Source: Mauremys mutica (taxonomy: Eukaryota; Chordata; Testudines; Geoemydidae). From it: a stretch of 64,000 nucleotides of DNA. The notes below the pieces were generated by a model. It had not been told where the DNA came from and did no database searches. It was given only the letters and a program-made list of their open reading frames with translations. Positions 58,501-64,000 of the stretch are shown here, in pieces. A program made the position numbers and the translations under genes. Location of the stretch: NCBI RefSeq assembly GCF_020497125.1, contig NC_059082.1:51978524-52042523 (forward strand), written 5' to 3'. Each line of letters starts with the position of its first letter. The stretch's first letter is position 1.

Positions 58501-61500
58501 GGAAGAAGCAGTCTCGCTGTGGTGAGTGTAGGTCGGGGAATCTAACTATGAGGCTCCTTCATGATCTCAGGGGTGCCACAGTACTGCTTTGCTGTTACTC
58601 CAGCACCAGCACTTCCCTGCTCCTTTAGATTGGGCCTTCCTGCATGGCTCCTACAGCTGCCAGCACTGAGCAAACACCTGTCATTCCAGGGGCAGAAAGC
58701 CAGCTCTAAAAACTATCTCCCAGCTGATCCATGATAGGTAAAAAAAATTCATGCCTATCAGCTGAGAATGTTCTTCAGCATCATCTCAATCTCTGTTTGC
58801 TGTCTGGCTCTTGAGATTGGCCCCTCTTCCCTTCCCAAGATAGACTCAGGAGTCACAGAGCCGTTCACAAACCAGCAGGAGTGTCAGAGAGGATTCAAGA
58901 CAGGACAAATAGCAGAAATGATTAAACTAATCTCCTAGCTTCAGGGCCAGGTGACCTGTATCTGCCTGAGCACTGGGAAACACTTCCTGTTGCAGTGGAA
59001 ATTGGTGAGGTCGGCCATGTGATGGGCAGGGAGAAACATCAGCTGGGTTTAAACATTAACCCCTCAATGAAGGTGACAGGCCCACCTAAATATAGGGTGG
59101 GCATGAGCTTTGCCCTGTGTTGGGTGCATGGCGTGGAGTGGTGATGACCAGTGAGTCTAGCCAGCTACCTGGTTATCTTGGATGGCCAAGAATATTGATT
59201 TGTATTGAAGAAAAAATACCAACCCTCAGATTTCCTTGAGCTTGAACTGACCTTATTTTAATGTTGTTCAGGCTAGTGAGGAAACACGCTACTGTCTGGT
59301 ACTTCCTATTGGTGTAGCCTGAGGCTGCTACTGGGAGGTGGCTGTGTTGAAATGCTCAAACCACCAGCTGCAGAACTGCACAGGGTGCTGCCTGTGTGCT
59401 GCCCCAGAAACTCAGGGAAGGGAGGAAATACTCCAATCTTTGTAAGCTGGAGGTGCGTCTGCTGCAAGGCTAGTTATGTGCGAACCTCTTAGATACAGGC
59501 ATCTGGCTAGAGCATGGTCAGTGACCAGCGTTGATCTTGTCTGCAAAAGGAGCTATTAGGCTTCCACATTCCTGGTAATTTTGTTTGTCGTTCAAAGGGG
59601 AATGGAAGCTGGTTATTTTAAAATGTGATTTCTTCCCCTGATTGTATCCCTGGACGCTTGCCAGCAGCTGCTGCTCCCCATACTGAAGCCTGTTTGGTAA
59701 CTTGTATTCTCATCTCTTTGCACACAGAGCAGGTCCCTCCGCAGGGCTACGTTACGTTCAGTGACAATGGCAGCTTTGAAGGGGAGGATCTCCGGTTCCG
59801 GGATGTCACCTCTCCAATCAACGAGCAAGACGTGGAAAGTAGCAGCAGCAAGGGTAGGGCATGGTCTCAGAGGAGGGTCTAGCTTCCAGTGTGAGTGACC
59901 TGGCGTTGAGAACTGCCTCAGAGCTTGCACGTTTCCTTTCTCATCTCCCCACCCCTTAGGTCTGAAGAGCTGCTAGGAAGGCATTTTGCCCGAGATTCAA
60001 GCAAGAAAGGGGGCACCCCATCAGTGCACAGGTGTCCTCTGTTGGAATGGCATAGATTCTGTCCTGCCATCCCAGAGGAGAGTGAAGTGCCATGATGGAA
60101 GGAGGAGAGGGGTAGAAGGAAAATGAGTGCCATCCATCTGCACTGGCCTTATGTCAGGGACACTGGGAGACCTCTCCTGGGTGCTTAGGGACAAGAACAC
60201 AGACTTAGCTGGTAACCCCACACCCTAAAACATACACTTGTTACCCATTACTGCAGTCAGTGATACTAAATGGCTATAAATCTGTCCATCAGTGTATTGC
60301 ACTGAAACTACCTGACACCCACTGGCAGTGGTATGGGGAAGGACGGGTGCCCCTGTTCCAGACATGATACTCTCCACTCACTCCTCAGAGTAACCTCCTA
60401 ATCTGAGCAGCTGCTGCACGCGGACTCAGGCTGGATGTCTACATGAGGTGAGAAGATCAAGGGGAAGAAGCAGGAACTCATTGTTTTCCTTTCTGCTCCC
60501 CTCCAGAAGAGAATGCTTTCTTCACCAACAACTTGGACACCATCAGGAGCAGCAGCAGCAGCAGCGAGTGTCTGCCCAAAGCCCTGGGGGTCAGCAGTGA
60601 GGGCTCCCTGGAGAGCAATGAGGTGGGACTTTTGTCTCTTCTTGGTCGCTGCTGTTGGTGGAACATGGGAACTCACAAATATGCCAGCCACTTGCCATGA
60701 CTTTACATCTGCTATGAGACTGTTGGATCCAGGGACAGGAGGGGAGAACCTCCAGGGTAGAAGGAAACCTGTAAACTCTGTTTAAATGTGTTAAGGCAGT
60801 GGTTCTCAGCCAAGGGTAGGTGTACCCCTTGGGTACGCAGAGGCCTTCCGGGGGTACATCAGCTCCTCTAGATATTTGCCTAGTTTTACAACAGGCTACA
60901 TAAAAAGCATGAGCAAAGTCAGTACAAACTAAAATTTCATACAAACAATGACTTGTTTGTACTGCTCTATATACTATACACTGAAATATAAGTATAATTA
61001 TATTCCAATCAATTTATTTTATAATTATATGGTAAAAATGAGAAAGTAAGAGGTTTTTCAGTAATAGTGTGCTGTGACCCTGGGGTATTTTTATCTGATT
61101 TTATAAGCAAGTAGTTTTTAAGTGAGGTAAAACTTGGCAAACGCAAGACAAATCAGACTCCTGAAAGGGGTACAGTAGTCTGGAAAGGTTGAGAGCCACT
61201 GTGTTAGGGGATGGGAAGTTGTCTCATTTGTTGTTGTTCTGAATATCTGAGCACCCTCCCTGCAGAGTGGTTTCCTGATGGGTAGATCAGTAACTCTCCA
61301 ATCACAGCACTTTCCCTTGTCCCAGGCATTCACTACCCTCCTCACCAGAGAAGGCTCAGACCATGTGACTGTTTGATTCAGGAGCTTTCTTGAAGCCTCT
61401 TACAAACAGCGAGGCAGTGAATACAAACACCAAATTCTTGTCCTGAGATGAAATCCTTTCCATGATCCTTTAGCCCCATGGCAGTATAAATAGCCACTTT

Positions 61501-63463
61501 GTGGCCAACAGCATCCTGACAGGTGCCAGCAGGCTGGCTTGTTTTCTGAAGCAGACTCCCCTCCTTGCACTAGCTGGGCTCTAGCTGATGATGTCTGTGC
61601 CCTTCCATGGTGAGCACTAACATTCACCATGGTTTTAAAGTTCATTCTTTCCCCAATCCCTGAACCCTTGCTCTGCTTGCGTGTGGCCTGTCCCTAACCC
61701 ACAGTCTAGAAGGGAAGTCTCTCTCATACCCTAGCACAAGGGTCAGCAACCTTTCAGAAGTGGTGTGCCGAGTCTTCATTTATTCACTCTAATTTAAGGT
61801 TTCACGTGCCGGTAATACATTTTAACATTTTTAGAAGGTCTCTTTCTATAAGTCTATATACAACAATAGTTTAGTTATTTATTATAAAGTAAATAAGGTT
61901 TTTAAAATGTTTAAGAAGCTTCATTTAAAATTAAATTAAAATGCAGACCCTCCCGGACTAGTGGCCAGGACCTGGGCAGTGTGAGTGCCACTGAAAATCA
62001 ACTCGTGTGCCGCCTTCGGCACGCGTACCATAGGTTGCCTACCCCTGCCCTAGCACTTGATAACTGTTGAAGGAATTTGGCCAGGTGACTGGATCAGGTC
62101 ACTTGGATTTGTGGAAGTAGGATGACACCACTGCTTCTAAGGTGGTCCTGGCTTCTACAGGTTGGAGTATGGGGAGGAAGTCTGGACTTAGAATCTGTGT
62201 AAGTTACTCAGTGGTTCGAGTAACCACTTGCATTCTTAGACCAGGTTCTGGATTTGGTGTAGGTGTGCTGGATGGGTATGACATTGTTGGGCACTAGGAA
62301 GGCTCCCCAGTTCCCTGAGCTGCTGCTCACAGGAATAACTACACGCTATCCTTCTGCTAGTCAGCAGGGTCAATGTTTCTCTGGGCTTGAAAGAATGCAG
62401 TACATGATGGCTGCTTTGTGGTGCTGGCGCTCCAAGGATTAGCTCCAAAGCAAGGCCTCTCTATCATAGTGCAGCATTCTGGAGATCCATCGAAGAGAAC
62501 ACTGCCCTGGACTCCAGCCTGGTCATTTGGCTTTCTCAGATAAGGAAGCAATGCTGATCCCTCCTCCTCCCCCATTCTCCCCCAGTCGGCTTTGATGCCA
62601 AACCTCTTGCAGCTTGTTCTAATGCTCTTAAAATGGAGAGGCTGCTTTTACAGTGAAACTCCTGCTCGGGCATCACTATTGCTCTGATGGAACAATCCTG
62701 ATCCAGTGCTTCTAACCTTGGCGCCTTAAACTTTCCTCCCAGCCCGGTGTAATTATTAGAGCAGGTTTTATTACTGTTTGTGTGGTGGTAGCACCTAGGA
62801 GCCTGCTTATGACCCATTGTGCTAGGTGCTGTACAAACACAGACTCTGCCCCAACGAGCTTACAGTCCACATAAGGGTTTTAATCCTGCCTGACACAGTC
62901 CCGTCCTACCTAAAACCCTCGGCGTGGTGCATTGGGGAATCCTCTCCTTCGCTTGTCTCCCTGAGACTGGAGTCCCTGCAAGTTGCTCTTTGCTGAGGAC
63001 TTCACCCTGGAAGTCCTCTTTAACAAGTGATTGCTTAGTCTTTACCACTCACACTTCCGGGCCTCTGCTCCATTTAGGAAACAGTCTCCAGTTGGGGAAT
63101 GTGGCTAAGACAGAGTATTCTGTTCCCACCGCAGTCCCTACAATGAGCTTGCCCAGACTCAGAGCCTGGGACTGAAGTAGCTGAGAGCTTCCCCACGTTC
63201 CACACCCATGCAGTTCCCCTATAGTGATTCTGGTGACTCAGCAAGTTGACCCTGTGCCATTAAACAGGCCCCTTCTGTCTCTCCAGGACTCTGACCATGC
63301 GGAAAAGCTCTGTAGTCGGAAACAGGCTAAAAGCTACGTAAAGATCAAGACCCGGTACAGCAATAGTGACAGCCAGTGGTTTCAGAGCCCAGGCAAAGCT
63401 GGGGTGTCTAGTCAGCACTGTACGCTCCCTAACCCAGAGGCCACCACCTACACAGGACCCCAG
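52401..63463 (+). CDS. ANKS3: ANKS3, gene model of ten coding exons (N-terminal 430 residues; 3' end outside window)
   Basis: ANKS3 (ankyrin repeat and SAM domain-containing 3) is a scaffold that binds ANKS6, BICC1 and NEK-family kinases in the nephronophthisis/ciliary network. Exons are 52401-52576 (ATG 52407), 52987-53185, 53410-53531, 55340-55421, 57906-58041, 58360-58521, 59728-59853, 60507-60622 and 63287-63463; the ninth junction pair brings the visible protein to 430 residues. All have AG/GT borders and matching phases. Six ankyrin repeats occupy roughly residues 35-225, followed by a Ser-rich linker with DLSSSDESC and RDVTSPINEQDVESS, both as in human ANKS3. No frameshift or in-frame stop is seen. 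The SAM and coiled-coil exons are beyond 64000. Confidence 0.95.
52987..53185 (+). CDS. ANKS3: ANKS3 coding exon 2 (ankyrin repeats 2-3)
   Basis: The 199-bp exon follows a long T tract and TTTAAG. It encodes EELDLNKRNCGGWTPLMYAS then YIGHDTIVHLLLEAG and PEGQTPLMLASSCGNESVAY, with classic ankyrin GWTPLM and GQTPLM turns, ending at CAG|GTGGGT. Confidence 0.95.
53410..53531 (+). CDS. ANKS3: ANKS3 coding exon 3 (ankyrin repeat 4)
   Basis: The acceptor is CTCTTGAAG and the donor GCAA|GTAAGA, 122 bp. It encodes QGAELEMKDIHGWTALFHCT then SAGHQQMVKFLLDNGANANC, nearly the human sequence. Confidence 0.94.
54795..55028. mobile_element. hAT MITE with perfect 8-bp duplication
   Basis: Ends TAGTGGTTCTCAAACTTTTG and CCCCAGTTTGAGAACCCCTG are flanked by GATTAAAA (54787-54794 and 55029-55036). 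It lies in the ANKS3 intron before the 55,340 exon. Confidence 0.9.
55340..55421 (+). CDS. ANKS3: ANKS3 coding exon 4 (ankyrin repeat 5)
   Basis: The 82-bp exon follows CTTATCCAG and ends CAT|GTAAGT. It encodes EPVYGYTPLMEAAASGHEII then VQYLLNH. Confidence 0.95.
56165..56395 (+). repeat. Possible ancient L2/L3 LINE remnant
   Basis: AATGCAGCAGCATCCTAGCG, then CACTGGTTCCCCACAGATTA and TCAGGTCAAGTTCAAAATCT fit the LINE pattern N-A-A-A then LHWLPV..R.KFKI. Confidence 0.5.
57063..57345. mobile_element. Harbinger-like MITE
   Basis: GAGGTCTGGTCTATGCTACT at left and GTAGTGTAGACTTGTCCCT at right are related inverted ends. GTCGCTCAGAGGTGTGAAAA and other internal pieces suit a common reptile MITE; no exact target duplication was fixed. 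Confidence 0.55.
57906..58041 (+). CDS. ANKS3: ANKS3 coding exon 5 (ankyrin repeat 6)
   Basis: The 136-bp exon has acceptor TTCCCACAG and donor CCAG|GTAACT. It encodes GVKVDVRENTGATARALAMK then YGHMKIVGLMDLHAAPMPKV, ending the ankyrin array. Confidence 0.94.
58360..58521 (+). CDS. ANKS3: ANKS3 coding exon 6 (linker)
   Basis: The 162-bp exon has acceptor GGACCACAG and donor TGTG|GTGAGT. It encodes KYCEDLSSSDESCSTPQRQR then PVRKTKGPSIHEGPQALAKI; DLSSSDESC, PQRQRP and SIHEGP are conserved with human. Confidence 0.94.
59728..59853 (+). CDS. ANKS3: ANKS3 coding exon 7 (linker)
   Basis: The 126-bp exon has acceptor GCACACAG and donor AAGG|GTAGGG. It encodes EQVPPQGYVTFSDNGSFEGE then DLRFRDVTSPINEQDVESSS. 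Donor placement is fixed by the next exon's two leading bases. Confidence 0.93.
60507..60622 (+). CDS. ANKS3: ANKS3 coding exon 8 (serine run)
   Basis: The 116-bp exon has acceptor CCCCTCCAG and donor GAG|GTGGGA. It encodes ENAFFTNNLDTIRSSSSSSE then CLPKALGVSSEGSLESNE. Five AGC triplets after a leading AGC encode the serine run, a potentially length-variable coding microsatellite. Confidence 0.92.
60797..61201. mobile_element. hAT MITE
   Basis: Ends CAGTGGTTCTCAGCC and GGTTGAGAGCCACTG are flanked by TGTTAAGG and TGTTAGGG (7 of 8). The interior is AT-rich. It lies in the intron between the 60,507 and 63,287 ANKS3 exons. Confidence 0.85.
61737..62047. mobile_element. hAT MITE with perfect 8-bp duplication
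   Basis: Ends CAAGGGTCAGCAACCTTTCA and AGGTTGCCTACCCCTG are flanked by CCCTAGCA (61729-61736 and 62048-62055). Confidence 0.93.
62478..62760. repeat. Direct duplication, copy 1
   Basis: CCTGGTCATTTGGCTTTCTC, AGATAAGGAAGCAATGCTG, AAATGGAGAGGCTGCTTTT and CAGTGAAACTCCTGCTC recur in the same order and orientation at 63,527-63,837, with C-rich and short indel differences. Confidence 0.9.
62765..62885 (+). repeat. L3-type 3' tail
   Basis: GTGGTAGCACCTAGGAGCCT, GTGCTAGGTGCTGTACAAAC and ACGAGCTTACAGTCCACATA. Confidence 0.7.
63287..63463 (+). CDS. ANKS3: ANKS3 coding exon 9 (last visible)
   Basis: The 177-bp exon has acceptor TCTCTCCAG and donor CAG|GTAAGA, phase 0 on both sides. It encodes DSDHAEKLCSRKQAKSYVKI then KTRYSNSDSQWFQSPGKAG and ends TYTGPQ. 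In human the SAM domain follows directly after the corresponding GPQ. Confidence 0.93.
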
Positions 63464-63526
63464 GTAAGAGCTGCAAAGAAGAACAGAAAACTCACATGTT
63501 CTCACTCCATCACAGACATGTCAGTG

Positions 63527-63837
63527 CAAAGCTATTGGAGATCCCTCAAAGAGAACGCTGCCCCAAGACTCCAGCCTGGTCATTTGGCTTTCTCAGATAA
63601 GGAAGCAATGCTGCCTCTCCCACCCCCACCCCAATCCCCATCCCCAAGTGGACTTTGACGCTGAACCTCTGCAGCTCATTCTAATACTCCTAAAATGGAG
63701 AGGCTGCTTTTGCAGTGAAACTCCTGCTCAAGCATCGCTATTGCTCTGATAGAGCATTCCTGATCACTGCACCTCGGTGCTTCTAACCATGGCTCCTTAA
63801 GCTGTCTTCCCAGCCCAGTGTAATTACCAGAGCAGGT
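63527..63837. repeat. Direct duplication, copy 2
   Basis: Second copy of 62,478-62,760, starting about 64 bases after the donor of the 63,287 ANKS3 exon. The offset between copies is about 1.05 kb. Confidence 0.9.
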
Positions 63838-63864
63838 GCGACCTCTGTGACTTCTGCAGTGGCC

Positions 63865-64000
63865 AGTGTGGCTAACCCCAGGGCCACTCAAGCAGCTAGC
63901 CCTGGGGACAGCCACACTAGCCACTGCTGGAGTGGCTCTGCAGCCATCCGCTCGGAGGGCCCCGCAGCCAGTTTCACCAGCCGCTGCTGGAGCGGCCTCG
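63865..64000. repeat. GCCGCTGCTGGAGCGGCC-type repeat at window edge
   Basis: CCACTGCTGGAGTGGCTCTG and CCGCTGCTGGAGCGGCCTCG, together with CCGCAGCCAGTTTCACCAG, suggest the start of a GC-rich tandem array cut by the window end. GGCTAACCCCAGGGCC is inverted nearby. Confidence 0.5.

Noticed and set aside
1..64000. CRISPR arrays, operons, phage or plasmid features
   Set aside because: Spliced exons, vertebrate retroelements and CpG-island promoters show nuclear vertebrate DNA; no regularly spaced repeat array is present.

Overview
This is eukaryotic, intron-rich, repeat-rich vertebrate DNA, most likely from a turtle (Testudines). Coding information comes in short exons with GT/AG boundaries. The repeats are a sauropsid mix: CR1 LINEs, a Penelope-like element (PLE) with the 3' tail I associate with turtle genomes, a Gypsy-type element with a SCAN-like gag, a probable DIRS-like gag, hAT MITEs with 8-bp target duplications, Harbinger-like MITEs with 3-bp duplications, and old MIR/L2/L3-type remnants. 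A crocodilian is the main alternative.

Two host genes stand head to head. On the minus strand I reconstruct nine phase-compatible coding exons of DNAAF8 (C16orf71 homologue, dynein axonemal assembly factor 8), from the start codon at 41923 down to 14192, about 601 codons. The 3' end of the gene is unresolved. On the plus strand lie a probable untranslated first exon and ten consecutive coding exons of ANKS3, from 52407 to 63463. These encode the first 430 residues: six ankyrin repeats and the serine-rich linker. The SAM domain and coiled-coil exons lie beyond the right edge. DNAAF8 and ANKS3 are also divergent neighbours on human 16p13.3, so the order is conserved synteny.

Between the two genes (44.09-45.6 kb) is a GC- and CpG-rich shared promoter. 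It carries a near-palindromic RFX X-box (GTTCCCATGGTAAC, 44470-44483), two ATTGG (inverted CCAAT) boxes, a 2.5-copy 60-bp tandem repeat and a tail-to-tail pair of Penelope 3' ends inserted in its middle. An RFX site fits the ciliary roles of both genes: DNAAF8 in dynein-arm assembly, ANKS3 in the nephronophthisis-linked ANKS6/NEK8/BICC1 network.

Layout: 0.7-1.8 kb PLE endonuclease fragment; 1.9-14 kb mostly repeats plus an unexplained 79-codon, CpG-rich ORF with a strong Kozak context at 4808-5047; 14.2-41.9 kb DNAAF8 exons with introns holding hAT, Harbinger, CR1, Gypsy and DIRS-like insertions; 43-44.1 kb CR1; 44.1-45.6 kb bidirectional promoter; 47-52.1 kb a long minus-strand CR1 interrupted by a hAT element in ANKS3 intron 1; 52.4-63.5 kb ANKS3 exons with hAT MITEs and a 0.3-kb direct duplication around the last visible exon. 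Repeat names come from recognising sequence by eye, not from a library search.
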